The notes under the pieces: model-generated | The model's input: only the letters and a program-made list of their open reading frames with translations | Told to the model about the DNA's origin: nothing | Databases searched by the model: none | Position numbers and translations under genes: made by a program | Assembly: GCA_947624225.1 (NCBI GenBank) | Contig: CANQJF010000018.1 | Location: forward strand, 1-39,972 | Reading direction: 5' to 3' | DNA: 39,972 nucleotides | Source of the DNA: an uncultured Clostridia bacterium | Lineage (GTDB): Bacteria > Bacillota > Clostridia > Christensenellales > Borkfalkiaceae | Shown: piece after piece, positions 8,204-16,524 of the stretch | How positions within the stretch are numbered: the first letter of the stretch is position 1 | How the letters are laid out: every line of letters begins with the position of its first letter

Positions 8204-9481
8204 ATGAAACAAGAAGATCCTCAAACAGAAATGACAAAACCCCAAGGCGACGAGAATTGCTCGGCCGCCTCTGTTTTGCATGCCCAAAATGAGGAACGCA
8301 CCCAAAACGAGCCCGCAAAAGAACGCGCGGAACGAGTTCCCGAGGAGCCCTTTATGGGGCGAGAGGCCGTGGGACAGGCCGCCGACAAAAAGGCCACGCG
8401 AAAATTTTGGATCAAGATGGCCTTTTTATTCGTGCTCATCGGGATCTCCATCGTGCTGCTCTTCACCATCACCGATTCCCTCACGGAGGACAGCATCACG
8501 AGCTTCCCCGCCCTAATCGCGGGCATCAATCTCGATTGGCTCTTCATCCTCCTCGGCGTCATCGTGCTCTGCATCTTCTTCGACAGTGCGCGTTACGCCT
8601 ACATCCTCAAAATCTCGACGGGAAAGTTCCACTTCCGCGCCTCGGTGAAGGTCATGTTCCTCGGCAAGTATTACGACGGCATCACCCCCCTCGGCTCGGG
8701 CGGACAACCTTTCCAGATCCACTATCTGCACAAGAAAAACAGCATCCCGGCGGGCGTGGCAACGGCAGTGCCGCTCGTGCTCTTCACCGTCTCCACGGTG
8801 GTGTTCTGTGCCTTTGCCGCCGTGCTCTTCTGCCTCGCTCCCGGCTACATCGCGGAGGGCAACCACACCATCACGACCACTTTCTACACCATCGCGTGGA
8901 TCTCCATGCTCTTCAACCTCCTCATCCCCGTCATCATCATCACGGTCTCGCTCTTCCCCCGCTTCGGCAAGCGCGCCGTCATGTGGATCGTCTCGTTGCT
9001 CGCCAAGATGCACATCGTGAAGCACCCCCTCCCCGTGGGGATGAAATATGTGCGTGAAGCGGCCGCCTACCGCGCCTCGCTCAAAAACATCCTCAAACGC
9101 TGGTGGCACTTCATCCCGCTTGCTTTTTTGAGCTTTTGCAGTGCTGTTTTGGGCATGGGTGTGCCGTTTTTCGTCATGATGACGCTTGCGGACTTCACAC
9201 CCTCCTTTGATATCTTCGTGCAGATCCTGTGCATGTCCATGCTCACATTCTATGCGGCCTCCCTCGTCCCCACGCCCGGCAACAGCGGCGCGCTTGAAAC
9301 AGCTGCTTCGCTCATCTTTGCAACGGTGCTCGGCGCAAGCGCGGGCGGCACCATCGGTTGGAGCATCCTTTTGTGGCGCCTCCTCACGTATTACCTCTAC
9401 ATCGTCATCGGCGTCGGCATCACCATCTTCGAGATGATCCGCGCAACGGTGCGGCGGAAACGCGCCGAGAGAGCAACTTAA
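8204..9481 (+). CDS. LPG-synthase TM-family (UPF0104/flippase-like) membrane protein
   Basis: 425 residues. An acidic, polar N-terminal stretch of about 65 residues without signal peptide precedes about eight TM segments beginning at KFWIKMAFLFVLIGISIVLL. The family (lysylphosphatidylglycerol synthetase TM region, as in the MprF flippase half and YbhN) is recognised by the GKYYDGITPLGSGGQPFQ segment and the conserved PTPGNSGALE motif near the C-terminus, plus YYLYIVIG in the last TM. No lysyltransferase domain is attached, so a role in lipid or polyprenyl-carrier translocation is more likely than lipid aminoacylation. Start chosen at ATG 8204 because the promoter -10 is at 8188-8193; the upstream in-frame start lies in the -35 box. 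A strong terminator follows. Confidence 0.85.
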   Translation: MKQEDPQTEMTKPQGDENCSAASVLHAQNEERTQNEPAKERAERVPEEPFMGREAVGQAADKKATRKFWIKMAFLFVLIGISIVLLFTITDSLTEDSITSFPALIAGINLDWLFILLGVIVLCIFFDSARYAYILKISTGKFHFRASVKVMFLGKYYDGITPLGSGGQPFQIHYLHKKNSIPAGVATAVPLVLFTVSTVVFCAFAAVLFCLAPGYIAEGNHTITTTFYTIAWISMLFNLLIPVIIITVSLFPRFGKRAVMWIVSLLAKMHIVKHPLPVGMKYVREAAAYRASLKNILKRWWHFIPLAFLSFCSAVLGMGVPFFVMMTLADFTPSFDIFVQILCMSMLTFYAASLVPTPGNSGALETAASLIFATVLGASAGGTIGWSILLWRLLTYYLYIVIGVGITIFEMIRATVRRKRAERAT

Positions 9482-9494
9482 AATTCAGGACGAC

Positions 9495-9532
9495 GAAAGC
9501 GCCGTGCAATGTTTGCACGGCGCTTTCTTTTA
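9495..9532 (+). terminator. Intrinsic terminator
   Basis: A perfect 15-bp stem (GAAAGCGCCGTGCAA and its complement) with a TGT loop, then TTTTAAA. It serves the + strand gene ending at 9481; the minus side lacks a T tract. Confidence 0.9.
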
Positions 9533-9567
9533 AATGATACACATGATTGCGCGGTACCATGTCCGCA

Positions 9568-10032
9568 TCAGAGGGGCACGATGGTGGCGGTGGGCTTCTT
9601 TCTGTGGACGACGAGGTAGCAATAGCTCGGGTCGGCATAGGCGCCGATGGCGCCGGGATTGACAAGGAGAACGCCATCCACTTCGTCGATGCGCGCCGTG
9701 TGGGTGTGCCCGTAGAGGGCGACCGAACAGCCCAATTCCTTGGCGCGGTAGGCGAGGCGGTCGAGACAGGTCTTGACGCCATAGCGGTGGCCGTGGCAGC
9801 AGAGCACAGAGATCCCCTCGGCCTCGATAACGCATTCGTCGAGCGCGGCGGAAAAATCGCAATTGCCCTTTAAGACATACGTCTTGTCGGGGTAGGCCTT
9901 GCTCACCTCGCGCATGTCGCCGGCGCCGTCGCCGAGGTGGACGATGTAGTCGTTCTCGGCGAACAGGTGGGAGATCTTATCGATGGCGCTTCTTTTCCCG
10001 TGAGAATCGGAGAGGATGACAAAGGTTTTCAT
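9568..10032 (-). CDS. yfcE: YfcE/MJ0936-family metallophosphoesterase
   Basis: 154 residues, a compact calcineurin-like phosphodiesterase. Metal and catalytic motifs in order: SDSHG near the N-terminus, HLGDGAGD, GNCD, CHGHRYG and YGHTH, all with the usual residues and spacing of the YfcE group. These proteins hydrolyse phosphodiesters in vitro; the physiological substrate is unknown. ATG 10032 overlaps the rdgB stop as ATGA, so it is translationally coupled as the last gene of the ade-rdgB-yfcE operon. The neighbours handle purines and damaged nucleotides, which fits nucleotide clean-up, but that is inference. Confidence 0.9.
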   Translation of the reverse strand: MKTFVILSDSHGKRSAIDKISHLFAENDYIVHLGDGAGDMREVSKAYPDKTYVLKGNCDFSAALDECVIEAEGISVLCCHGHRYGVKTCLDRLAYRAKELGCSVALYGHTHTARIDEVDGVLLVNPGAIGAYADPSYCYLVVHRKKPTATIVPL

Positions 10033-10604
10033 AACTTTTCCAGAAGCGCCGCAAGCGCCCGCCCCCTGTGCGACACCCCGTTCTTGGCCTCCTCCGAAGC
10101 CTCCGCAAAGGTGCAGCCGAGCTCCTCCGAATAGAAGAGCGGGTCGTAGCCGAAACCGTTCTCCCCGCGCTCTTCGGTTAGAATGACACCGTATGTGCGA
10201 CCCTCGGCGGTAATTTCCCGCCCGTCGGGATAGACAAGCGCAATGGCACAGGTGAAGTGCGCGCGGCGGTCCGTCTTACCCTCCAAATTTTTAAGAAGAA
10301 GGGCGCGGTTGCCCAGCGTCCATCCGGCGGGGCCGAACAGCTTGCTGTAACGGGCACTGTATACGCCCGGAGCGCCGCCCAAAGCGTCCACGCACAGGCC
10401 GCTGTCATCGGCAATCGCGGGCATGCCCGTGGCCTTTGCGGTCGCATGCGCTTTGAGCAGGGCATTTTCGAGAAAGGTCGTGCCCGTCTCCTCCACCTCC
10501 TCCGAAAAGCCGGCCTCGGCCGCAGAGAGTAGCTCAAAGTCCTTTAAGATCTCGCGCATCTCGCGCAGTTTGTGGGCATTGCCCGTTGCGGCGACGACGG
10601 TCAT
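10029..10604 (-). CDS. rdgB: RdgB/HAM1 non-canonical purine NTP pyrophosphatase
   Basis: 191 residues. It hydrolyses dITP, ITP and XTP to monophosphates, keeping deaminated purines out of DNA and RNA. Family motifs are present: ATGNAHKLREM at the N-terminus, FLENALLKA, IADDSGLCVDALGG, YSARY, and near the end GFGYDPLF and SHRGRAL. Start at ATG 10604 after GGAGG; this ATG forms ATGA with the ade stop, while the longer open frame upstream lies inside ade. It pairs logically with adenine deaminase, which makes hypoxanthine, a source of ITP. Confidence 0.95.
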   Translation of the reverse strand: MTVVAATGNAHKLREMREILKDFELLSAAEAGFSEEVEETGTTFLENALLKAHATAKATGMPAIADDSGLCVDALGGAPGVYSARYSKLFGPAGWTLGNRALLLKNLEGKTDRRAHFTCAIALVYPDGREITAEGRTYGVILTEERGENGFGYDPLFYSEELGCTFAEASEEAKNGVSHRGRALAALLEKL

Positions 10605-12322
10605 ACTTCCTCCAACGGGACGAACGAATATTTTTCCAGATCGAACAGCCCCGTATCCAATAATTTTAATTTTGGAATGACGGCGAGCGACAAAAAGACG
10701 AGCGTCATAAAGGGCTCGTAGCACTCCCTCACGCCCATTGCGCGCGCCTTGTCGGCGATCTCGCCCGTGCGGCGGATGACCGTCTTTACCTCCCCCGAGC
10801 TCATGAGCCCGGCAATGTCGAGCGGAAAGACGTCCTCCCCCTCGCCGTTCACGAGCGCCATGCCGCCCCCTGCCTGCTCTAAGAGCCGGGCGACGCGGGC
10901 CATGGCGTTGTCGTCGTCGCCGAGGATGACGAGGTTGTGGCTGTCATGCGCGACGGAGATGCCGATGGCGCCCCCGTGCAGGCCGTAATTCTTCAAAAGG
11001 CCCAGCCCGATGTTGCCGCTCGCGTGGTGCCGTTCGATGACGGCGAGCTTACAGAGGCCACCCATGTCTGAAAGCACCCCGTTGGGAGCGTCGACAAAGG
11101 TCTCCGCGGTGTAGAGGCCGAAAGGCTGCACTTCCATGACGCGAAACTTCCCGCCGTGCCCGACGATCTCGAAATCCGAGGCCTTGACGGGCTTCATTTT
11201 GACCGTGCTCTTGACGGCTTCGGGGAGGTAGCGCCGAGCGGTATCGAAGAGCGCCCTGCCGTTTTCCGCCACCAAGATGCCGCGCTTAAAGACGGCCGAG
11301 ACGTGGAATCCCTCCAAGTTGTCGATGAGGGCGATGTCGGCAAAATAGCGGGGCGCAATGGCGCCCGTGTCGGGCAGTTTGTAGCAATCCGCAACGTTGA
11401 CCGTGGCCATGGCGATGACATAGCGCGCATCCAGCCCGGCGGAGACGAGGCGGCGAAGCGCGTCGTCGAGGTGACCGCGCACCGAGAGGTCCTTGGCGTT
11501 CTTGTCGTCCGAACAGAGGACAAAGCGGCGGAAGTTGAAAGCGTCGATTGCCGCGGGCGCATCTTGAATGTTGTTGGTCGAGGAGCCGCAGCGAATCTGC
11601 ACATACATGCCGCGCGCGGCCTTTTTTCTGCACTCCTCCGCGGTGAGCGATTCGTGGTCGGTGAGCACGCCCGCACAGCGGTAGGCATCAAAGGCTTCAC
11701 CCGAAAGACCGGGGGCATGTCCGTCAACGGGCTTACAAAAAGCGTGTGCGGCCGCGATCTTGCGGAGGACGTCCTCGTCACCGTTGAGCACGGCGGGGAA
11801 GTTCATCATCTCGCCGAGGCCGAAGAAGAGGTCGCGCGCGAGTTCGTGCTCGGTCTCCCTGCCGCCGATGACGGCGCCGCTCGTCTCAAAGGGCGTGGCG
11901 GGGACACAGGAGGGAAGTTGGAGGTAGACATCGAGGGGGTTTATCCCATGGCAGGCGAGGCGGGAAAAGGCCTCTTTGATGTACTCGGCCCCCGCGATCC
12001 CGCACACGTTGACGATCTCATGGGGATCGGCGACGACGCCCGTCGTCCCACGGGGCACGGCGAGGGAGGCCCAAGCCTCGGGGGAGAGCATGGAGCTCTC
12101 AATGTGGATGTGGGAATCGATGAGCCCGGGGATGGCGATGCGGCCGCCCGCATCATAGACAGAGCAGGCGGGATAGTTTTTGCCGATGCCGACGACGCGG
12201 CCCTCCGCAATGGCGATGTCGCCCTCCTCGATTTCGCCCGTAAAGACATTGAAGATGCGGGCGTTTGTGATGACAAGATCGGACGGGGTGCGCTTCATGG
12301 CGCAATCGATGAGGTGTTTCAT
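10601..12322 (-). CDS. ade: Adenine deaminase
   Basis: 573 residues, cytoplasmic amidohydrolase converting adenine to hypoxanthine and ammonia. Family features: N-terminal composite-domain DLVITNARIFNVFTGE, metal-binding DSHIHIESSM, PHEIVNVCG, DGHAPGLSG, then the C-terminal domain with VAHDSHNLVILG and the GGMALV segment. Length is as expected for Ade. ATG 12322 is 7 nt downstream of a TATAAT box and has no Shine-Dalgarno sequence, so the transcript is probably leaderless. It is the first gene of a three-gene operon with rdgB and yfcE. The antisense strand is also open for about 400 codons; that is a codon-composition shadow. Confidence 0.95.
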   Translation of the reverse strand: MKHLIDCAMKRTPSDLVITNARIFNVFTGEIEEGDIAIAEGRVVGIGKNYPACSVYDAGGRIAIPGLIDSHIHIESSMLSPEAWASLAVPRGTTGVVADPHEIVNVCGIAGAEYIKEAFSRLACHGINPLDVYLQLPSCVPATPFETSGAVIGGRETEHELARDLFFGLGEMMNFPAVLNGDEDVLRKIAAAHAFCKPVDGHAPGLSGEAFDAYRCAGVLTDHESLTAEECRKKAARGMYVQIRCGSSTNNIQDAPAAIDAFNFRRFVLCSDDKNAKDLSVRGHLDDALRRLVSAGLDARYVIAMATVNVADCYKLPDTGAIAPRYFADIALIDNLEGFHVSAVFKRGILVAENGRALFDTARRYLPEAVKSTVKMKPVKASDFEIVGHGGKFRVMEVQPFGLYTAETFVDAPNGVLSDMGGLCKLAVIERHHASGNIGLGLLKNYGLHGGAIGISVAHDSHNLVILGDDDNAMARVARLLEQAGGGMALVNGEGEDVFPLDIAGLMSSGEVKTVIRRTGEIADKARAMGVRECYEPFMTLVFLSLAVIPKLKLLDTGLFDLEKYSFVPLEEV

Positions 12323-12329
12323 GCCTTTG

Positions 12330-12358
12330 ATTATAGCACAAAAGCCGCCTGCACGCAA
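12330..12358 (-). promoter_or_regulatory. Promoter of the ade-rdgB-yfcE operon
   Basis: Minus strand: TTGCGT (12358-12353), a 17-bp spacer, then TG-C-TATAAT (extended -10; TATAAT at 12335-12330). The start codon lies 7 nt further, as at 7257. The -35 box falls in the loop of the hairpin at 12343-12364. Confidence 0.75.
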
Positions 12359-12364
12359 GCGGCT
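12340..12364 (-). terminator. Terminator-like hairpin overlapping the ade promoter
   Basis: Minus strand AGCCGC, ten-base loop, GCGGCT, then TTTT, 25 nt beyond the stop of the InlB-repeat lipoprotein gene. The stem is short and the T run only four long, so strength is uncertain. Confidence 0.55.
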
Positions 12365-12388
12365 CGCGCGTAATTTTTATTTTACGAT

Positions 12389-14029
12389 TCAGAGATAGAG
12401 TTGCGTCGTGTCGGGATAGGTTATTTCAACATAAAAATTCTTAAAAAAGAGTTCACAATACCCCATCCCCGTTGTCGTTGTTTTTCTTGCATAGTAGCAA
12501 AGATATAAAATGTCATCCCTCATCGTAAAGGTTCTTTGGAAAGTATAAGTTTTCCAAGAATCGGCAGAAACCGTATCGGTTGCTTTTGTCAAAAAATTTG
12601 CATCACTTACCACCGCCCCGTCGTATAAGTAAAAACCGCCTTCCCATATAAAACTGGAACAATGGGATTTCATGTCACAATGAATGGTCACGAAAATTAC
12701 CCTATTTACCACATCGCAATATTCTGATAAATCAATTTTTTTCCTCCAATCGGATTGGGGGCCTATGATCTCTGTATTAGACCATCCCGAATACGCCCAA
12801 TTATCTTCATCGTTGCTGTCTTTTATCAAAATCTCTGTACACGACTTTGCCTTATACCACCCTGCTTTTAAGGCAAGCCCTTCTGCGGGCATCTTTTCCG
12901 CGGTGTAGCGCTCTTTCTCCGCCGTGTACCAGCCCGCAAAGAGATAGCCCTCCCGCTCGGGCGTCGGGAGAGAAATGCTCTCACCCGCGGACTCGGAGAG
13001 ATTATCCACGTCCGTTCCGCCATTTTCATCAAATTCGATTTTTCCCTGCCATACGGCCCTTAGCGAAAGGCTTGTTTCGGGCATGGTGGTAAGATCTTTC
13101 GTCTCGCCGTTCTCCGTTTCCCAATGCAAAAACTTTGCAAGCGGCTTTTGCGGCGTGGGAAGAGCGATCTTTGTTCCCGCACGCGCGACGATTGGCGGCA
13201 CGTCCACGCCCACTCCGTCCAACTCGATGACGGGCGCCCACTCTTGCGCATAGAGCGTCATTTCACTCTTGATATTGCCGCCGAAGATGTGCTCCCCGTC
13301 GATGTCGTTTTCCTCTGTGCTCCAAGTGAGCACCGCTTGCCGATTCTCGTTGCGCGTCGCGGGGAACACCTGCCCCACGGGCGTATCGTAAGGGACCATC
13401 AACACTTCGGGCTGCATCCCCTCCCCAAAGACAAGCGTGACGGCATGCTTTTCAAGTTCGAAGCCCGCATATAGCGTGACACGGCGCGCATCGTCGAGGG
13501 AGAAATTTTCGGCATTCAGAACAGAGACGAGAGGAAGATTCCCGAATGCATCCGCGACCTGCGTCCCGCGGCATCCCTCCTCCGTATACCATCCCGCAAA
13601 TTCGTTGTGCGCGAGGGTGAGATTGGTGGGAAGCGGAGGCAACGTTTCATCATAGGCAACCGTAAACGAACGCTCCCCCGTCACGCTTGCCCCTTGATAG
13701 TCGAGAACGACGGTATAATCGATTGGTTTGAACTGCGGGAAGAGCACCTTGTTCCCCCCGCCCTGATAGGGCGCGAGCGACGCGCCGTTGGAACCCACAT
13801 ACTGTGTCCCGCCCGTCTGCGCATCATAGAGCCCCAAAAAATCATACCCGACCCGGGATGGAATGCTCTCCAAAGAGAATGGCATCCCGCTCTCAACCGT
13901 CAAAACGTGCGTGCCGGCATCATCCGTATATTGGATGGTATACGGGCCGCTCGATCCGCCGAAGTTGCATCCCGCGAGAGAAATCCCCAAAAGCAAAGCA
14001 AGAACCCCCGCAAAAACTCTCTTCTTCAT
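12389..14029 (-). CDS. Surface lipoprotein with InlB-type (Listeria-Bacteroides) repeats
   Basis: 546 residues from the second of two adjacent ATGs, which is better spaced from AAGGAG. Signal peptide ends in lipobox SLAGC, lipidated Cys21. Four to five divergent InlB B-repeat-like units fill about 35-385; the clearest has FDENGGT, SLPTPEREGYLFAGWY. The last ~160 residues form a different, Cys- and aromatic-rich domain (WAYSGWSN, HCDMKSHCSSF) that I do not recognise. Its DNA (about 12389-12840) is clearly more AT-rich than the rest of the gene, suggesting a separately acquired C-terminal module. Expression is probably controlled by the divergent XRE gene through the palindromes at 14049-14093. 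Extracellular binding role is inference. Confidence 0.85.
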   Translation of the reverse strand: MKKRVFAGVLALLLGISLAGCNFGGSSGPYTIQYTDDAGTHVLTVESGMPFSLESIPSRVGYDFLGLYDAQTGGTQYVGSNGASLAPYQGGGNKVLFPQFKPIDYTVVLDYQGASVTGERSFTVAYDETLPPLPTNLTLAHNEFAGWYTEEGCRGTQVADAFGNLPLVSVLNAENFSLDDARRVTLYAGFELEKHAVTLVFGEGMQPEVLMVPYDTPVGQVFPATRNENRQAVLTWSTEENDIDGEHIFGGNIKSEMTLYAQEWAPVIELDGVGVDVPPIVARAGTKIALPTPQKPLAKFLHWETENGETKDLTTMPETSLSLRAVWQGKIEFDENGGTDVDNLSESAGESISLPTPEREGYLFAGWYTAEKERYTAEKMPAEGLALKAGWYKAKSCTEILIKDSNDEDNWAYSGWSNTEIIGPQSDWRKKIDLSEYCDVVNRVIFVTIHCDMKSHCSSFIWEGGFYLYDGAVVSDANFLTKATDTVSADSWKTYTFQRTFTMRDDILYLCYYARKTTTTGMGYCELFFKNFYVEITYPDTTQLYL

Positions 14030-14048
14030 CATAATTCTCCTTTATTTG

Positions 14049-14063
14049 CTACCAATTTGGTAG
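14049..14063. promoter_or_regulatory. Operator palindrome 1
   Basis: CTACCAA-T-TTGGTAG is a perfect 7+7 inverted repeat. It lies just downstream of the predicted lipoprotein transcription start and upstream of the XRE promoter. Its centre is 30 bp (about three helical turns) from palindrome 2. Confidence 0.75.
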
Positions 14064-14072
14064 TTTTTATTG

Positions 14073-14101
14073 ATTTTACTACCAAAATGGTAATATGTCA
14101 A
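14073..14101 (-). promoter_or_regulatory. Promoter of the InlB-repeat lipoprotein gene
   Basis: Minus strand TTGACA (14101-14096), 17-bp spacer containing palindrome 2, TAAAAT (14078-14073). The leader of about 35 nt contains palindrome 1 and AAGGAG. Confidence 0.8.
14079..14093. promoter_or_regulatory. Operator palindrome 2
   Basis: CTACCAAAATGGTAA keeps the TACCA/TGGTA arms of palindrome 1. It sits between the -35 and -10 boxes of the lipoprotein promoter and overlaps the likely XRE promoter, so one bound repressor could block both directions. Confidence 0.7.
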
Positions 14102-14105
14102 GCAA

Positions 14106-14324
14106 ATGGACACGAAAAAAATTATTTTAGGGGAAAGATTAAAGGAACTGCGCGAGGAACGGGGGCTCACACAGCGGCAGTGCGCCGAACTGTTGGGGAT
14201 CCACAGCGTGACATATCTGCACTATGAAAAGGACCAGCGGCAACCTCCTCTGCAACTGCTTGCCGACATCGCCGCCTTTTACGGGGTGAGCGTGGACTAT
14301 CTGCTCGGTCTCAAAGACATGTAA
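14106..14324 (+). CDS. Small XRE-family transcriptional regulator
   Basis: 72 residues, a single lambda-repressor-like helix-turn-helix: LKELREERGLTQRQCAELLG, then VTYLHYEKDQRQPPLQLLADIAAFYGVSVDYLLGL. It ends right after the DNA-binding domain, with no effector domain. A TAATAT box at 14091-14096, 9 nt before ATG, and the lack of a Shine-Dalgarno sequence suggest a near-leaderless transcript. The gene is divergent from the InlB-repeat lipoprotein, and two matching palindromes lie between them, so it is probably a local autoregulated repressor. Its last residues resemble those of the XRE protein at 35380-35733. Confidence 0.9.
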   Translation: MDTKKIILGERLKELREERGLTQRQCAELLGIHSVTYLHYEKDQRQPPLQLLADIAAFYGVSVDYLLGLKDM

Positions 14325-14356
14325 AAACACGGCGGCCCGAGGGCCGCCGTGTTTTT
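14323..14356. terminator. Bidirectional intrinsic terminator
   Basis: AAAAACACGGCGGCCC, a two-base GA loop, and the exact complement ending GTGTTTTT make a perfect 16-bp stem with T runs on both strands. It separates the XRE gene from the convergent metal ATPase gene. Confidence 0.92.
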
Positions 14357-14371
14357 AACAAGCAAAGAAAT

Positions 14372-16429
14372 TTATTTGAGGGCAAGGCGCATGCGGAGGG
14401 AGTTGAGGACGGCGAGGAGCATGACGCCGACGTCGCCGAATACCGCCGCCCAGAGCGGGATGAACCCGAACAGCGAGAGCACCATGAGCGCCACTTTCAC
14501 CGCAATCGAGAACACAATGTTTTCGAATACGATCTTGCGCGTTTTCTTTGCACCTTTCAATGCCTTGGGCAGGGCGGAGAGGTTGTCGCTCGCGAGCACG
14601 AAGTCGCTCGCTTCGATGGCCGCATCGCTCCCCAAGCCCCCCATCGCCACGGCAACATCTGCCTCGGCCATGACGGGAGTATCGTTGATGCCGTCGCCCA
14701 CGTACATGAGCGTGCCCTGCTGCCGAAGTGCCTGCGCGCGCATCGGTTTCTCCTCGGGCATGAGCCCGGAGCATACCATGTCCACGGGTAGCCCCTTTAA
14801 AGCCGCCTTGGCGCGTGCCTCGGTGTCCCCCGTGAGCACGGCAATCTGCTTTACGCCCGCGCGCTTCAATGCTTCAAGCGACGCCCTTGCCTCGGCGCGC
14901 ACGTTGTCCGCGATCTCCACATGGCCGATGAGGGCACCGTTCTCCGCAACGTACACGATGAGATTTGCGCTCTCCACCGCCTCCGCCGCAATGTTCCGCT
15001 CTCGCATGAGCCGAATGCTGCCCGCCAAGATGTGCCTGCCCGCCACGTCGCCCTCCAAGCCGAGGCCGGCAAGTTCCACGACGTTCTCCGCCGCGGGAGC
15101 CTCGCAATCCGCAAAGGCCTGCGCGAGCGGATGGGAGGAGAGTTTTTCCAAAGCGGCAGCCATATCACGGACATGGGTGCCTCCTTTTACGTCTGCAATG
15201 CTAAATTTCCCCTCGGTGAGAGTGCCCGTCTTGTCGAAAGCGGCAACGCTCACCCGTGCGAGGGCGTCAAGCCCCACCGCTCCCTTGGCAAGCACGCCGG
15301 CACGGGCCAACGTGCCCACGCCCGAGAAGTAAGTAAGGGGCACCGAGATAATGAGCGCACAGGGGCAGGAGATGACGAGGAAGTTGAGCGCGCGCCCCAC
15401 CCACAGGGCAAACCGGTAGCCGTCGAAGAGGGGCGGGATGACGGCGATGAGCAGGGCGAGCAGCACGACGACGGGCGTGTAGATGCGCGCGAACCGCGTG
15501 ATGAATTTCTCGGGCTTGGCTTTCTTGGCGGAGGAATTTTCCACCATTTCGAGAATGCGCGCCACGGCGCTCTCCGAGGCGGGCCGCACCACTTCGGCTT
15601 TCACGGCCGCACCCTCGTTGACGCACCCCGCGAGCACTTCCTCGCCCGCAAGGCTCTCGCGGAGGTAGGCCTCCCCCGTGAGCGACTTGGTGTCCAGCGC
15701 GGTGTCTCCAAACAGGCGGCAGTCGGCGGGAACGCGGTCTCCCTTGCGCAAGAGGATGACGTCGCCCGCTTCGAGCGTCTCGGGATCCACCTCCTCCGTC
15801 CCCTCCCCGACCACTTTGAGAGCAGTCTCGCTCTTTAAGGCGGCAAGGCGGGCAATGGCGCCCCGCGAGGAACCGACGGCGATGTCTTGCAGGAGCTCGC
15901 CGATCTCATAGAGCAGCATGACGGCCGCGCCCTCCATGGGCTCCTTGATGGCAAACGCACCCACCGCCGCAATCAGCATGAGCAAATTTTCGTCGAGCAG
16001 AACGGAGGGATGAAATCCGTCTTGAAAGGCGCGTACACAGTTGCGCGCCGCATTCACGGCCACCGTCCAGCCCGTGCAGAGCGCGGCGGCGAGAAATAAT
16101 GCAAAATAGATCCAAAAGTTGACGCCGACGATCTGAACGACGAGCGCGGGGACAAAGAAGAGCGCCGAGAGCGCAATCGAGAGGATCTCCTTGGCGTGCG
16201 ACTCGCGCTTTGCGGGCGCATTGCCGTCTACGATCTCCACCTCCTCAAAGTGGGAGATGATGTCGATGGCCCTCTTTAACGCCTCCTCCCCCTCGTATTC
16301 GAGACTGACACGCTGGCCTATGAAGTCGGCCGTGGCGGCTTGAATGCCCTCGATTTTCGCAAGCTCTTCCGAGAGCTCCGCGGCACAGGCGGCGCAATCG
16401 AGATTTTTGATGCGGATGATTTTTTTCAT
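14372..16429 (-). CDS. cadA: P1B-type heavy-metal ATPase (Zn/Cd type)
   Basis: 685 residues, membrane ATPase exporting divalent soft metals. N-terminal HMA domain with DCAAC (11-15), membrane helices from about 82, TGEA actuator motif (251-254), CPC metal site in the membrane (355-357, SCPCALI), phosphorylation site DKTGTLT (399-405), SHPLA ATP-site motif, GDGINDTP and DVAVAMG near the end. Missing Cu-type features and the ArsR/SmtB-type regulator upstream favour Zn2+/Cd2+/Pb2+ (ZntA/CadA group) over Cu+. ATG 16429 follows AAGGAG. It lies 95 nt behind the arsR gene, presumably in one operon induced when the repressor binds metal. Confidence 0.93.
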   Translation of the reverse strand: MKKIIRIKNLDCAACAAELSEELAKIEGIQAATADFIGQRVSLEYEGEEALKRAIDIISHFEEVEIVDGNAPAKRESHAKEILSIALSALFFVPALVVQIVGVNFWIYFALFLAAALCTGWTVAVNAARNCVRAFQDGFHPSVLLDENLLMLIAAVGAFAIKEPMEGAAVMLLYEIGELLQDIAVGSSRGAIARLAALKSETALKVVGEGTEEVDPETLEAGDVILLRKGDRVPADCRLFGDTALDTKSLTGEAYLRESLAGEEVLAGCVNEGAAVKAEVVRPASESAVARILEMVENSSAKKAKPEKFITRFARIYTPVVVLLALLIAVIPPLFDGYRFALWVGRALNFLVISCPCALIISVPLTYFSGVGTLARAGVLAKGAVGLDALARVSVAAFDKTGTLTEGKFSIADVKGGTHVRDMAAALEKLSSHPLAQAFADCEAPAAENVVELAGLGLEGDVAGRHILAGSIRLMRERNIAAEAVESANLIVYVAENGALIGHVEIADNVRAEARASLEALKRAGVKQIAVLTGDTEARAKAALKGLPVDMVCSGLMPEEKPMRAQALRQQGTLMYVGDGINDTPVMAEADVAVAMGGLGSDAAIEASDFVLASDNLSALPKALKGAKKTRKIVFENIVFSIAVKVALMVLSLFGFIPLWAAVFGDVGVMLLAVLNSLRMRLALK

Positions 16430-16524
16430 ACGATCTCCTTGAATTTTCCCGCAATGCAGGGTGAAATGTTACCGTGCTGAACCGTGCGGGTGCGGTGAAG
16501 TTTTACCGTGAACCGCGGGTGCGG

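Noticed and set aside
10605-10724. Longer N-terminus for RdgB
   Set aside because: The extra 40 residues lie in the ade coding sequence, and the family start (MTVVAATGN) has its own GGAGG.
11156-12373. Open + strand frame of 405 codons opposite ade
   Set aside because: Ade is complete with all motifs on the other strand; the + frame has no domain and starts inside ade.
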